Shown here piece after piece: positions 1-8,847 of a DNA stretch of 24,577 nucleotides. The stretch's first letter is position 1. Each line of letters starts with the position of its first letter. This DNA comes from CAZSSM01 sp964609385 (GTDB taxonomy: Bacteria > Planctomycetota > Planctomycetia > Isosphaerales > Isosphaeraceae), in NCBI GenBank assembly GCA_964609385.1, contig CAZSSM010000100.1, positions 1 to 24,577 of the forward strand, given 5' to 3'. Below the pieces are notes generated by a model. That model was not told where the DNA came from. It did not search any database and saw only the letters and a program-made list of their open reading frames with translations. Made by a program: the position numbers and the translations under genes.

Positions 1-84
1 GGTGATGAGCGCTTTGAGGGTGACGTCAAAGGGCTTCTCGCCACGACGACGACGGTTCGGAGCGTTCTCGGGAGGTCCGTCCAC
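1..84 (-). CDS. Partial gene, N-terminus only; possibly Rpn-type nuclease relative
   Basis: Only the first 28 codons are inside the window; the rest runs off the left edge. The chosen start is a GTG at 82-84, because GAAAGGA lies 8 bases upstream at the right spacing and no stop interrupts the frame. The peptide is a short Arg-rich leader followed by KPFDVTLKALIT. The PFDxxxK motif matches the N-terminal HPFDASMKQMF of the Rpn-type protein at 21793-22737, so this may be a paralogue. That family call rests on about a dozen residues and is tentative. It is divergent from nadA, with a 509-base spacer. Confidence 0.5.
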   Translation of the reverse strand, partial: MDGPPENAPNRRRRGEKPFDVTLKALIT

Positions 85-593
85 AGGATCATTCCTTTCG
101 GAAGGTGGCCTATCGAGGCGGGATGGTGATTGGGGTAACTCAGTGTGACCGATGCCGCGAAACGACGAAGTTTGGTGGTTCGAAAGACACATCGGATTTC
201 ATCGACGACTTCCAATCCCACGAACCGCTATATCGCGAGGATGGCTCGCTGAAGTGCACCGCGACACCAGACGCTTTCCGAACCAACCGGGGCTTCGTAC
301 AATTACCAGATCATTCGCAAGGTGCCCGATGCGGTCAGACGAGTCGAGGATCGTTGTCACGACCCTTCGAGATCCGTCCGCATCCGACGAAGACTCTGTC
401 AGCGGACGTCTCCAAAGGCGTCCAGCAGCCACGATAGGATGCTTCGCCGCGCGCGACCGATCCGATCCCGGATTGATTGTGGCCGGAGGCCAAGCAGGAT
501 CGCGCGTCAGAGCCCTCGGAGCCAACGCATGGTGTTGGGGTCCCTCGAATGTGGGTTGTTCCTCCGCCACACAAAAAACAAGGAACCGGTCCG
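85..593. other. Non-coding spacer upstream of nadA
   Basis: This 509-base stretch separates two divergent genes. Open frames exist on both strands, but they overlap each other, show no recognisable domain and have odd, Arg/Ser-rich composition typical of chance frames in GC-rich DNA. A short 5-bp hairpin occurs at 235-249. No riboswitch or tRNA was recognised. It presumably holds the promoters of nadA and of the left-edge gene, but no convincing -35/-10 pair was found. Confidence 0.5.
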
Positions 594-1544
<951 letters not shown>

Positions 1545-1568
1545 TCCGCCGAGCGAGCCTTGCGAGAT

Positions 1569-1608
1569 GGTCGGTCCATTGGGCTTCGCGGATGACCAAG
1601 GGCCGACC
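1569..1608. terminator. Hairpin between convergent genes, possible bidirectional terminator
   Basis: The arms 1569-1577 and 1600-1608 pair over 9 bp with one G-T wobble. After a one-base bulge the stem continues with TTGG/CCAA (1579-1582 and 1596-1599) around a 13-base loop. It fills the gap between the nadA stop and the stop of the minus-strand gene at 1610. No T-run follows on either strand, so an intrinsic terminator is plausible but not proven. Confidence 0.5.
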
Positions 1609-1609
1609 C

Positions 1610-1981
1610 TCATCCATGGCGGAACCCGAGGACCACGCTATAGGCTACGACCAGGCCGACGACGATCGTGCCGGCCAACAGCACGATCCGGGCGGTCAAA
1701 ATCTGCTTCAGCGCGATGGTCTGAGCGATCAGGCAGACCATCGCAACGATCGCGAACTTGAACGCGATCAGCCCTCGAAATCCGGCGCGGCTCAAGATCG
1801 CCGCCGCTAGCGGGTTCGATTCGAGGAACTCTGGCCCGCGCCAGAGCAAAAGATAGGTCACCATAAGGTCCAGTGCGTTGACCAAAACAAACGCGCTGGT
1901 CTCCGACTCCAGCGGCAGCGCACGCGACCAGAACGGGCCGTTCGCGAGGTTATTCGAACCGTGGTGGTCTTTCTTGATCAT
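1610..1981 (-). CDS. Small membrane protein, DUF5658-like
   Basis: This 123-residue protein has a polar N-terminus of about 25 residues and then three predicted membrane segments, near 29-46, 69-90 and 96-118. The pattern NALDLMVTYLLLW followed by ESNPLAAAIL resembles the DUF5658 family of small integral membrane proteins, which have an early Asp in the first helix and an E-x-NP motif after it. The function of that family is unknown. The ATG at 1981 is the only upstream methionine and its ribosome binding site is weak. The gene converges on nadA and has no obvious operon partner. Confidence 0.7.
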   Translation of the reverse strand: MIKKDHHGSNNLANGPFWSRALPLESETSAFVLVNALDLMVTYLLLWRGPEFLESNPLAAAILSRAGFRGLIAFKFAIVAMVCLIAQTIALKQILTARIVLLAGTIVVGLVVAYSVVLGFRHG

Positions 1982-2180
1982 GAATCGAGGCGGAACGATT
2001 GGAGGCGTCGAATCTGAGGCGGGAGATTGAGAAAACCGCCCACAACCGGCCGATCATGCGAGCTGAGAGCCTATCTTGCATGAGGAGCGAGGGATGGATC
2101 GTGATGAGTCTCTGCTGGCCCCTCGAGCCGGGATGGGGAAAGTCGGTCGAGGGATTCGCAGCGTGAGACGATCGATCTGA

Positions 2181-2588
2181 TCAGACGGCGTTGAGCCGCG
2201 ATCGGTGATGGCGTAGGGCGGCCAACATCTCTAAGACCGGTTCACGGTACTTGCGGAGCGACTCGTGGCGCGATGACCAGTCCTCGGCCCATTCCTCAGC
2301 GCCCGGGATCGCCTCGTAGATGATCTTGCCTTGATGTTCGCGACGAACCACGACCCCGCGATCAACCAGGGTGAGCAGGAAGTTGGTCCGTTGCGTGAAG
2401 GAGACCGGGGAGTCGATCCAGACGGAGTCGTCGGCGAAGTCAGGGCTGAGCCGGAAGACGGCGAAGAAGAAGGCCTCTTCGACCAACGCCTCGAGGTGCT
2501 CGTCGTTCTTATGGTCGCGATACCAGGCCAAGCAACCGACCCAGTTCTGGGCCATCTCGCGCGCCGGGGGAAAGGTCATGCGGGTCAT
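2181..2588 (-). CDS. Hypothetical protein, possible winged-helix fold
   Basis: The 135-residue protein is not recognised. It is soluble and mixed in charge, rich in Trp and Arg, with no signal peptide or membrane segment. The stretch FLLTLVDRGVVVRREHQGK near residues 68-86 looks like the recognition helix and wing of a winged-helix fold, but this is a visual impression only. The ATG at 2588 was chosen because GGAG lies 10 bases upstream; the frame stays open to 2651 without a better start, and an ATG at 2579 is also possible. A long non-coding stretch with several hairpins lies upstream of it. Confidence 0.65.
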   Translation of the reverse strand: MTRMTFPPAREMAQNWVGCLAWYRDHKNDEHLEALVEEAFFFAVFRLSPDFADDSVWIDSPVSFTQRTNFLLTLVDRGVVVRREHQGKIIYEAIPGAEEWAEDWSSRHESLRKYREPVLEMLAALRHHRSRLNAV

Positions 2589-2792
2589 CGCTGGAACACT
2601 CCGGAGAATGCGTCCGCAGGAGCCGGGGCGGCGAGGAAAGCCGATGCCCAACCCGAGGGAACGTCCAAAGAAGTTGTGGGCTTAACCGATCTCTTGGGCC
2701 ACAAACATCACGATGTGGCTGGGGAATCCAGGTTGTATGTGAGCGTCGCGTCGTTGAGTTGTCGACCGGGTTGGGGGACGGCCGACAGAAGA

Positions 2793-2908
2793 GATTGAGC
2801 TGAGGTTAACCAGGACCCGGAACCTCGGTGGCTCAATCACTTTACGCGGGTCATGGGTGCTCCGCGTCCCCCGTTGTCCGAGATCAACGAGCCGAGCACA
2901 CCTCGTTG
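2793..2908. other. Three consecutive hairpins, candidate structured RNA
   Basis: Hairpin 1 pairs 2793-2800 with 2831-2838 (8 bp) and, inside it, 2802-2807 with 2821-2826 (6 bp). Hairpin 2 pairs 2844-2849 with 2862-2867 (6 bp, 12-base loop). Hairpin 3 pairs 2885-2891 with 2902-2908 (7 bp, 10-base loop). All stems are perfect. Single 6-7 bp stems are expected by chance in GC-rich DNA, but the two-tier first hairpin and the close spacing are less likely to be random. The strand of any transcript is unknown. Confidence 0.4.
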
Positions 2909-3233
2909 TCTACCGGCCACGCCCGAGCATGATGGCATCGCCCCACGCAAGGACTCTGCTCGTATAGGGTGACGCGATGGGGACGGCCGATCTCCACAAG
3001 AACCCAGGTCTCATCTCGGCATCAACGCGTCTGATGAGTCCCGCAAATGACCCATACCGGAGTAGACGGCAGCGTCCAGCGCGACCGGATCCTCTCTGAA
3101 ACGGTCCCGCTTGGTTGAGGGCCTCAAGCACCGTCACGGTCTGCTGAGGAACCCATGTCGTCACAAGGATAGCGCCGGCGAGCCGAGCCGTCTAGCGAAA
3201 TGAATTACAAAAACTCAGAAGTACGCATGTGTT

Positions 3234-3247
3234 CGCGAACGTTCGCG
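3234..3247. repeat. 14-base perfect palindrome
   Basis: The sequence CGCGAACGTTCGCG is perfectly self-complementary and overlaps a second palindrome, GTTCGCGAAC, at 3231-3240. It lies 6 bases beyond the stop of the thioredoxin-like gene. It could be a protein-binding site, but no loop exists for a stable RNA hairpin. The role is unknown. Confidence 0.4.
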
Positions 3248-3253
3248 CGGATG

Positions 3254-4618
3254 CTAGCGGCCCTCGAAGGCCGGTTCATCCTCGTTCAAGATCGCATTGA
3301 TTTCTCGCTCCAGGGTTGCCGCAATCTCTGGATCGAACCCTACGTGGACGTGTCGAACGGTTCCGTCCGGCGCGACCAAGACCAGGCTCGGTAAGGCTTG
3401 GATCGAGAACACGCGGCCCATCACACCGAGCGGGTCCAGGGCCACTCGACCGATCGGGCCGCCGATCAGGTCCAGTTGCCGTTCAGCGAGCGTGTCCTGG
3501 ACCAACGGCCGGACCGCTTCGGCATCCGGGCCGCGGTCCAGGCTAACCGCCAGCACCGTGAGGGGGACCGGCTCGTCTCGGTCCTCAAAGCGTTCGATCA
3601 GCGCGGCGATCTCGGGGAGTTCGCGGAGGCACGGGCCGCACCAGGTCGCCCAGAAGTCCAGGACCAGGATGCGTTCCCGGAAGTCAGCGTCGGTCACCGG
3701 TATGAGCGACCCGTCAGGCTGCAACTCCTGGACGCTGAAGAGCGGGCCGGGCTGACCGATCAGCGCCTCGAGAGGACTGGGACGCTTGGCGGGGCCATCC
3801 CGGTTCGGATCGACGGCTTCGTCCAGCTTGGCGATCGGTGTGTATCCTTCGGGCTGCTCGGAGCGGATCCGATCCGCGATACGGAGCCGGTCGGTTGTGA
3901 TCGCGCCGCTGGTCCAGACCAACTCGACGACGCGGAGCGTGCGGCCGGGGACCGACGTGGCGATCGTCTGACGCTCCTCCTGATCCCCCAAGGCCATCCG
4001 GGCGATCAGGCCGGTCTCTGGGTCTCGTGTGATCCGAATCGTCGGTTGGTTGACCAGGCTCAGGCTGAGGGTGTCCGGGCCGCTAGCTGATAGAGCATCG
4101 GCCTCAAGCAGAAGCGGATCGACGCCTTCGGGGTCGATTAGGAGTTGGAGGAGGATCCGGAGCGGCAAGGTGTCGGGTGCGGCGAGCAAGGTCTCGATGG
4201 CGGTGTTGCTGCGGATTAGGGCCTCATAGCGGATCGGCTCGGGGGCGGGGATCCGCTCGAACTGGCGGAGGCCGCGGAGCCGGATCGTCATCGCGCCCGA
4301 CTCGGCGTTGAGCTGGACCGAGGAGGTCGCGAGATCGAGCGTCTCCGGACCGATCCAGAGGGTCCGGGCCTCGAAGCGCACCTCGAAGCGACGATCGCCC
4401 TCCTCCATGACCAACATGACCTGCCCCTGATCACCATAACCCTCCAGGGCCTGGTACGCCGATTGGATCGCGCGGAGGGTCTCGACGGCCTCCGGTTCGA
4501 TCGCCGGGCTCGGCTCGACATCCTGGGCCTGTAACGATCTCGGCATCGCCGCGAGGACGGCCAGCCCGACGGCGACCGCGATCCCAAAGACCCTGACGAA
4601 TCGGGAGGTCGGGTGCAT
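3254..4618 (-). CDS. Secreted LolA-like plus TlpA-type thioredoxin fusion protein
   Basis: The 454-residue protein starts with a signal peptide (hydrophobic core about 10-24, probable cleavage after LQAQ near 32). Residues 40-265 form a beta-rich region resembling the DUF2092/LolA-like fold that binds hydrophobic ligands; that call is by pattern only. The C-terminal part, about 285-445, is a clear TlpA/ResA-type thioredoxin domain with FWATWCGPC (Cys327 and Cys330) and a cis-Pro in QALPSLVLV (Pro410). Such domains act outside the cytoplasm as thiol-disulfide reductants, often in cytochrome maturation. The gene follows ribBA by 43 bases on the same strand, so co-transcription is likely although no functional link is evident. 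The ATG at 4618 fits the signal peptide. Confidence 0.9.
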   Translation of the reverse strand: MHPTSRFVRVFGIAVAVGLAVLAAMPRSLQAQDVEPSPAIEPEAVETLRAIQSAYQALEGYGDQGQVMLVMEEGDRRFEVRFEARTLWIGPETLDLATSSVQLNAESGAMTIRLRGLRQFERIPAPEPIRYEALIRSNTAIETLLAAPDTLPLRILLQLLIDPEGVDPLLLEADALSASGPDTLSLSLVNQPTIRITRDPETGLIARMALGDQEERQTIATSVPGRTLRVVELVWTSGAITTDRLRIADRIRSEQPEGYTPIAKLDEAVDPNRDGPAKRPSPLEALIGQPGPLFSVQELQPDGSLIPVTDADFRERILVLDFWATWCGPCLRELPEIAALIERFEDRDEPVPLTVLAVSLDRGPDAEAVRPLVQDTLAERQLDLIGGPIGRVALDPLGVMGRVFSIQALPSLVLVAPDGTVRHVHVGFDPEIAATLEREINAILNEDEPAFEGR

Positions 4619-4661
4619 GACGGGTCTCCTTGGCTCCGGGAATGGGGTGAGGATCGGTCGT

Positions 4662-5927
4662 TCAGGAAGATTCGCCGAGATCGACGGTCACCGACGCGTC
4701 GTCCTCAGGCGGCAAGTGATGGCCGAGTTTATCCCGTTTGACGGCCATGTAGCGCGCCCGATGGACGTGTGGCGGGGCGATGATCGGCACCTGATCGACC
4801 ACCTCCAGGCCGTGCCCGTTCATGACGAACGACTCGGTCTTCTTGGGGTTGTTGGTCAGCAGGCGGACCTTCCGGATCCCGAGATCCTGGAGGATCTGGA
4901 GGCCGATCCCGTAGTCGCGATGGTCGGCCTTGAACCCCAACTCGACGTTGGCCTCGACTGTGTCGAGCCCGCGATCTTGCAGGACATAGGCCTTGATCTT
5001 CTCGACGAGGCCGATCCCACGCCCCTCCTGGGGCAGATAGATCAGGGCGCCGACGCCTTCCTGGCCGATCATCGCCAGGGCCAAATGCAGTTGGTCACCG
5101 CAATCGCAACGCAGCGACATCAAAAGGTCGCCGGTGAAACAGGACGAGTGGAGTCGAACCAACGGTGCGTTGGCGGCGCGGAGGTCACCGAAGACGAGGG
5201 CCATGGGGTTGTTTTCCGGCTCATGATCAACCTCGTAGACGATCAGGCGTCCCTCGCCGTAGTGGGTGGGCATCTGGGTCTCGACCAGCCGTCGGACCAG
5301 CTTCTCGACGCGTCGCCGATACTTGATGAGGGTCTCGATGGCCACGATCGGTAGATCATGCTGGTTCGAGATCTCCTGGAGCTTCTGACGGCTCGCCACT
5401 CCGGTCCCGTCGAGCACCTCGCAGATGACCGCCGCCGGCTGGAGCCCGGCCAAGCGCATCAGATCGATGGCGGCCTCGGTATGACCGGCGCGTCGGAGCA
5501 CCCCACCCTCTTTGGCGACCAACGGGAATAGGTGGCCGGGCCGTCGGAGGTCTTCCGGACGAGTCTGCGGGTCGAGGATCGCCTGGATCGTCCGCGCTCG
5601 TGCCGAAGCGCTGATGCCGGTTCCGCTCTGCACGTGGTCGACCGACTCGGTGTAGGGCGTCCCGTGGTGGGTCCCTTGAAGACGCGAGCGATGGTCCGGC
5701 TCGATCGGACGGAGATCGAGCCGACGGGCCAGCTCGGGCAGGATCGGCATACAGACCAGGCCCCGCGCATGCTCGACCAGAAACTGAATCGTCTCGGGGG
5801 TGGCGTATTGCGCGGCGACAACGAAGTCCCCCTCGTTCTCGCGATCTTCGTCGTCAACGACGATCACGACCCGACCCGCGCGCAGTGCTTCCAAGGCGTC
5901 GTCGATCTCTGCGATTCCGGTGCTCAT
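4662..5927 (-). CDS. ribBA: Bifunctional RibBA (DHBP synthase / GTP cyclohydrolase II)
   Basis: RibBA carries out both entry reactions of riboflavin synthesis: ribulose 5-phosphate to 3,4-dihydroxy-2-butanone 4-phosphate, and GTP to the diaminopyrimidine precursor. The 421-residue length is typical of the fusion. The N-terminal RibB half (about 1-205) shows DDEDRENEGD at 25-34, RPGHLFPL at 129-136 and GHTEAAIDLMRLAG at 148-161. The C-terminal RibA half shows the zinc triad Cys263-x10-Cys274-x-Cys276, then QEGRGIGL at 300-307 and the RLLTNNPKK motif near 355. Both active sites look intact. The ATG at 5927 starts right at the conserved N-terminus. No FMN riboswitch signature was recognised upstream; a TATAAT box lies about 90 bases before the start. 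Confidence 0.97.
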   Translation of the reverse strand: MSTGIAEIDDALEALRAGRVVIVVDDEDRENEGDFVVAAQYATPETIQFLVEHARGLVCMPILPELARRLDLRPIEPDHRSRLQGTHHGTPYTESVDHVQSGTGISASARARTIQAILDPQTRPEDLRRPGHLFPLVAKEGGVLRRAGHTEAAIDLMRLAGLQPAAVICEVLDGTGVASRQKLQEISNQHDLPIVAIETLIKYRRRVEKLVRRLVETQMPTHYGEGRLIVYEVDHEPENNPMALVFGDLRAANAPLVRLHSSCFTGDLLMSLRCDCGDQLHLALAMIGQEGVGALIYLPQEGRGIGLVEKIKAYVLQDRGLDTVEANVELGFKADHRDYGIGLQILQDLGIRKVRLLTNNPKKTESFVMNGHGLEVVDQVPIIAPPHVHRARYMAVKRDKLGHHLPPEDDASVTVDLGESS

Positions 5928-6013
5928 AGACAGGTCTCGAGGTCAGCAACGTGAGCGGAAAGGCCTCGAACGGCTCGGCCCGGGTCGTCCGTGCCGATGG
6001 CGAGGTCGTCCTC

Positions 6014-6019
6014 ATTATA
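6014..6019 (-). promoter_or_regulatory. Candidate -10 box for ribBA
   Basis: TATAAT is a perfect sigma-70-type -10 hexamer on the minus strand and stands out in GC-rich surroundings. It would place transcription start about 80 bases before the ribBA ATG. No good -35 hexamer was found at 16-18 bases spacing, so the call is weak. Confidence 0.35.
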
Positions 6020-6050
6020 TCCCTTTGGTTTTCGCGGACGGACCGGAGAC

Positions 6051-6091
6051 GCTCGACACGTGAAGGCGGCAATACCTTGGGATTGTCGAGC
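6051..6091. other. Two-tier hairpin upstream of the PPC gene
   Basis: The outer arms GCTCGACA (6051-6058) and TGTCGAGC (6084-6091) pair perfectly over 8 bp. Inside them AAGG and CCTT can form a second 4-bp stem around an 8-base loop. It would be in the leader of the plus-strand PPC gene, or upstream of the ribBA promoter on the other strand. Its role is unknown. Confidence 0.35.
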
Positions 6092-6254
6092 GCTCGAAGT
6101 CGAGTCGACCGACATGTCCCAGTCTTGCAGGCCGGCAAGCGCGACACTACGCTCGACTTTTGTTGGATTTCGGCGAAACCTGCTCTCAACGTTGGATCCC
6201 GGCCGCACCCATGCGGCTTCGATCTTTCACTCCAACCCGAGACGCCGCACGCCC

Positions 6255-8843
6255 ATGTTTGATGCGCCTGACGACTCGAACCGATGTCCGCGATGGGGCC
6301 GAGCCATCCCGATCGCCACCCTGTTGATTGGGCTCGTCGCGGCGACGACCGCCGCGGCCCAGTTGCCCCAATCACGGTTACAGAGCCTCTATCCCCCCGG
6401 AGCCGCCTGGGGGACCAGCGTCGAGGTCACCCTCAACGGGACCGACCTGGAGGATGTGAATCGGCTCTGGTTCGATCACGCCGGCCTTCGCGCCGATCAC
6501 ATTGAAGGGACCCGATTCCGGGTCGCGGTCGAACCGGGCACGCCGTTGGGCCATCACGACGTCCGCGTCTTCGGTCGGTTCGGCCTCAGCAACCCTCGGA
6601 CCTTCGTCGTCGCTCGGGGGATCGAGCGCCTCGAGGCCGAGCCCAACTCGACGCCCGAGCAGGCCGAGGCGATCCCCCTCAATACGATCGTCAACGGGCG
6701 GATCCTCGAGGGGACCGACGTCGACCAGTTCGTCTTCGAGGCTAAGCCAGGCCGGACCATCCTGATTGAGGTCGAAGCCGACCGGATCGACTCGCGGCTC
6801 GATGCGGTCGTTCGGGTCTACGACCCAAATGGGCGCCTGATGGTCGAGAGTTTCGGGGACGAGGGGCTCGACCCGGTCGTCCGCCTGCCGATCCTGGAAG
6901 CCGGTCGCTACCGGATCGCCCTGACCGACTCGATTTACGACGGCTCGGTCGATCACACGTACCGGCTCCGCGTCCATGACGGTCCTTACGTTGAAGCGAT
7001 CCGCCCGCGCTTGGCCCACCTCGGGGAAACCCGCGAATTCACGCTCTTCGGCCACAACCTCGGGGCCGACCGAGCCGCGGAGGTAACCCTCGATGGTCAA
7101 CCGCTGGAGCAGATTCTCGTCACCCGATCGATATCTTGGCGGATGAAGCCGGATCCGTGGTCCCCAGGCCGGACCCATCTGGCCCCTTGGGAATCGCTCC
7201 GTCGCGGTTGGGAGATCCGAGTCACGACCGATCGCGAAGCGTCCAACCCGCTCTTCGTCGCCTGGGCGCGCGACCCAATCGTCTTGGAGCGCGAGCCCAA
7301 CGAGGACGGCGCCGAGGCCCAGGAGATCAGGCTGCCCGTCGACATCTCAGGGGCGTTCCAAAACCCCGACGACATCGACGTCTATCGCTTCGAGGCGGCC
7401 AAAGGTCAAACGTATTGGATCGAGGCCAGTTCGCAGGAGCTCGGCGCTCAGGGCGATCCGGCCGTCACGATCCAACAGGTCCGCGACGACGGCTCGGTCC
7501 GCAATGTGGCCAACCTCGACGACACCCGCCAGAGCGGCGCAGGGATCGTCTTCGACGACAGCTCTTTCGATGCTCGAGGCAAATGGACGGTCCCCGATGA
7601 CGGCCGTTATCGAGTCGTCGTCCGCGACCTCTATGGATCACGACGCGGCGACGTCCGCTTGGCCTATCGCCTCAACATCCGGCTGCCCCGGCCCGACTTC
7701 CAGGTCCTCCTGATGCCGGCCGACTCGGAGAACCGGCCCTCGGCCTTGAACATTCGACGAGGCGGTCGAACTCTCGCCACGCTGCTGGTCCAGTGGCTGG
7801 ACGGCTTCGCCGGTCCGATCCGGATCGTCCCCCGACGACTACCCCCGGGGGTCCATGCCGACCCGGTCGTGATCCGGCCCGATCAGACCCGCGCCGGGAT
7901 CGCTTTCGAGGCCGACGAGCGGGCCACGACCGGCGCCTTCGGAATCGAGTTGGAGGCGGTCGCGGTCCTCGAGGGACGTTCCTCAACGACAGTCAACACC
8001 TGGGATTACACTGCCGGGCTATCTCCGGCCGACCCGACGATCCGCCACGATGTCCTGGCCGCCGGGATGGTCTGGCCCTCGACCGGTCGCAACCGACCAG
8101 CCACCGCTCGCGTCGAGCGCGGAGGGGTGCTCGGAGTTCTTGAGGAGGTCGACCCGCTCCGGCTGACCGTCACCCCGAGCCGTTCCACGATCGTCCAGGG
8201 CGAACCGGCCCAATTCGACGCCACGCTCCAGCGTCGCGTTGGCTTCAAGGCCCCGGTCCAGGTCGGCATCGTGCCGATCTTCTTACCGCCCAAACAGAAG
8301 TTCAACGCGGTCCAGATCGCCGTCGAAGCCGATCAAGCCGCCCTGCCCTGGCCCCAAGCAGCCAACCTTCAGCCCGGTCTCTACACCTTGGCGTTCCAGG
8401 CCAACGGCGAGCACCAGTACACCAAGGATCCCGAGGGCAAGGACAAGAAGAAGGTCACCCTGAACGTCCCATCCAACACGGTCCTCCTGACCATTCGGCC
8501 TCGCCCGTTGCGGTTCGCCAACATCTCGGTGACCAAGCAGAACCCCTTGACCCTCACTCCGGGATCATCGGCCGACTTGACCGTTCAGGTCGAACGACTC
8601 GACGGCTTCGAAGGCCCAGTCACTCTTCAGCTCGATGCGCCCGAGGAGGCCAAGCTGACCGCCGAACCGATCGCCCTCACGCCCGATCAGACCGAAGCGA
8701 CGATCGTGATCCATGCCGGCAACGACGCGCCTCCCGGTGAAATCGACGCGATCACCCTCCACGCCCGCTTCGAACGCGACGGCGAACCGTTGCGGATCGC
8801 TAGGACTCTCCGCCTGACCGTCCTCGACCACGAGAAGGAATGA
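6255..8843 (+). CDS. Secreted PPC-domain protein
   Basis: The 862-residue protein begins with a signal peptide (hydrophobic core about 18-34, probable cleavage at TTAAAQ). It continues with a beta-rich IPT/Ig-like region (about 38-120). Two bacterial pre-peptidase C-terminal (PPC) domains follow, each opened by an EPN motif: EAEPNSTPEQAEAIP near 130-245 and EREPNEDGAEAQEI near 345-475. More Ig-like beta repeats extend to the C-terminus. No protease catalytic motif is seen, so it is probably a binding or structural extracytoplasmic protein. The ATG at 6255 was chosen for the signal peptide, although no clear ribosome binding site precedes it. The cytochrome-WD40 gene starts 4 bases after the stop, implying one operon. 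Such pairs are typical of planctomycetes; their substrate is unknown. Confidence 0.85.
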   Translation: MFDAPDDSNRCPRWGRAIPIATLLIGLVAATTAAAQLPQSRLQSLYPPGAAWGTSVEVTLNGTDLEDVNRLWFDHAGLRADHIEGTRFRVAVEPGTPLGHHDVRVFGRFGLSNPRTFVVARGIERLEAEPNSTPEQAEAIPLNTIVNGRILEGTDVDQFVFEAKPGRTILIEVEADRIDSRLDAVVRVYDPNGRLMVESFGDEGLDPVVRLPILEAGRYRIALTDSIYDGSVDHTYRLRVHDGPYVEAIRPRLAHLGETREFTLFGHNLGADRAAEVTLDGQPLEQILVTRSISWRMKPDPWSPGRTHLAPWESLRRGWEIRVTTDREASNPLFVAWARDPIVLEREPNEDGAEAQEIRLPVDISGAFQNPDDIDVYRFEAAKGQTYWIEASSQELGAQGDPAVTIQQVRDDGSVRNVANLDDTRQSGAGIVFDDSSFDARGKWTVPDDGRYRVVVRDLYGSRRGDVRLAYRLNIRLPRPDFQVLLMPADSENRPSALNIRRGGRTLATLLVQWLDGFAGPIRIVPRRLPPGVHADPVVIRPDQTRAGIAFEADERATTGAFGIELEAVAVLEGRSSTTVNTWDYTAGLSPADPTIRHDVLAAGMVWPSTGRNRPATARVERGGVLGVLEEVDPLRLTVTPSRSTIVQGEPAQFDATLQRRVGFKAPVQVGIVPIFLPPKQKFNAVQIAVEADQAALPWPQAANLQPGLYTLAFQANGEHQYTKDPEGKDKKKVTLNVPSNTVLLTIRPRPLRFANISVTKQNPLTLTPGSSADLTVQVERLDGFEGPVTLQLDAPEEAKLTAEPIALTPDQTEATIVIHAGNDAPPGEIDAITLHARFERDGEPLRIARTLRLTVLDHEKE
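8832..8839 (+). promoter_or_regulatory. Ribosome binding site deciding a GTG start
   Basis: GAGAAGGA within the last codons of the PPC gene lies 8 bases before the GTG at 8848. It supports GTG as the start of the cytochrome-WD40 gene and translational coupling of the two. Confidence 0.6.
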
Positions 8844-8847
8844 CCCG

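Larger units (their letters stand above)
2589..3253. other. Long intergenic region with clustered hairpins
   Basis: This 665-base gap lies between two minus-strand genes. The open frames in it (for example 2910-3164 minus and 3200-3394 plus) show no domain and are poor coding candidates. It holds three consecutive perfect hairpins at 2793-2908, a possible fourth at 2936-2979 and a 14-base palindrome at 3234-3247. No T-rich tract or known riboswitch signature was recognised. On the minus strand it would be the leader of the 135-residue gene or the trailer of the thioredoxin-like gene. Confidence 0.55.
5928..6254. other. Divergent intergenic region between ribBA and the PPC gene
   Basis: These 327 bases should contain promoters for both directions. 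On the minus strand TATAAT occurs at 6019-6014. A two-tier hairpin is present at 6051-6091, and an overlapping 10-base palindrome CGAGCGCTCG at 6087-6096. The frame of the PPC gene is open upstream to 5991, but that extension lacks a signal peptide and looks non-coding. No FMN riboswitch was recognised. Confidence 0.5.

Noticed and set aside
2094..2180. Possible 28-residue ORF on the plus strand with an AGGAG 6 bases before its ATG
   Set aside because: It is very short, Arg/Gly-rich, has no recognisable feature and runs straight into the end of an opposing gene; a ribosome-binding-like word alone is not enough.
2910..3164. 84-residue minus-strand open frame in the long intergenic region
   Set aside because: No domain, no ribosome binding site recognised, and composition unlike neighbouring genes.
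5991..6254. 88-residue N-terminal extension of the PPC protein
   Set aside because: The downstream ATG at 6255 gives a proper signal peptide, which an extension would bury; the extension has no conserved look.
5928..6254. FMN riboswitch upstream of ribBA
   Set aside because: Looked for the conserved FMN aptamer words on the minus strand and did not find them.
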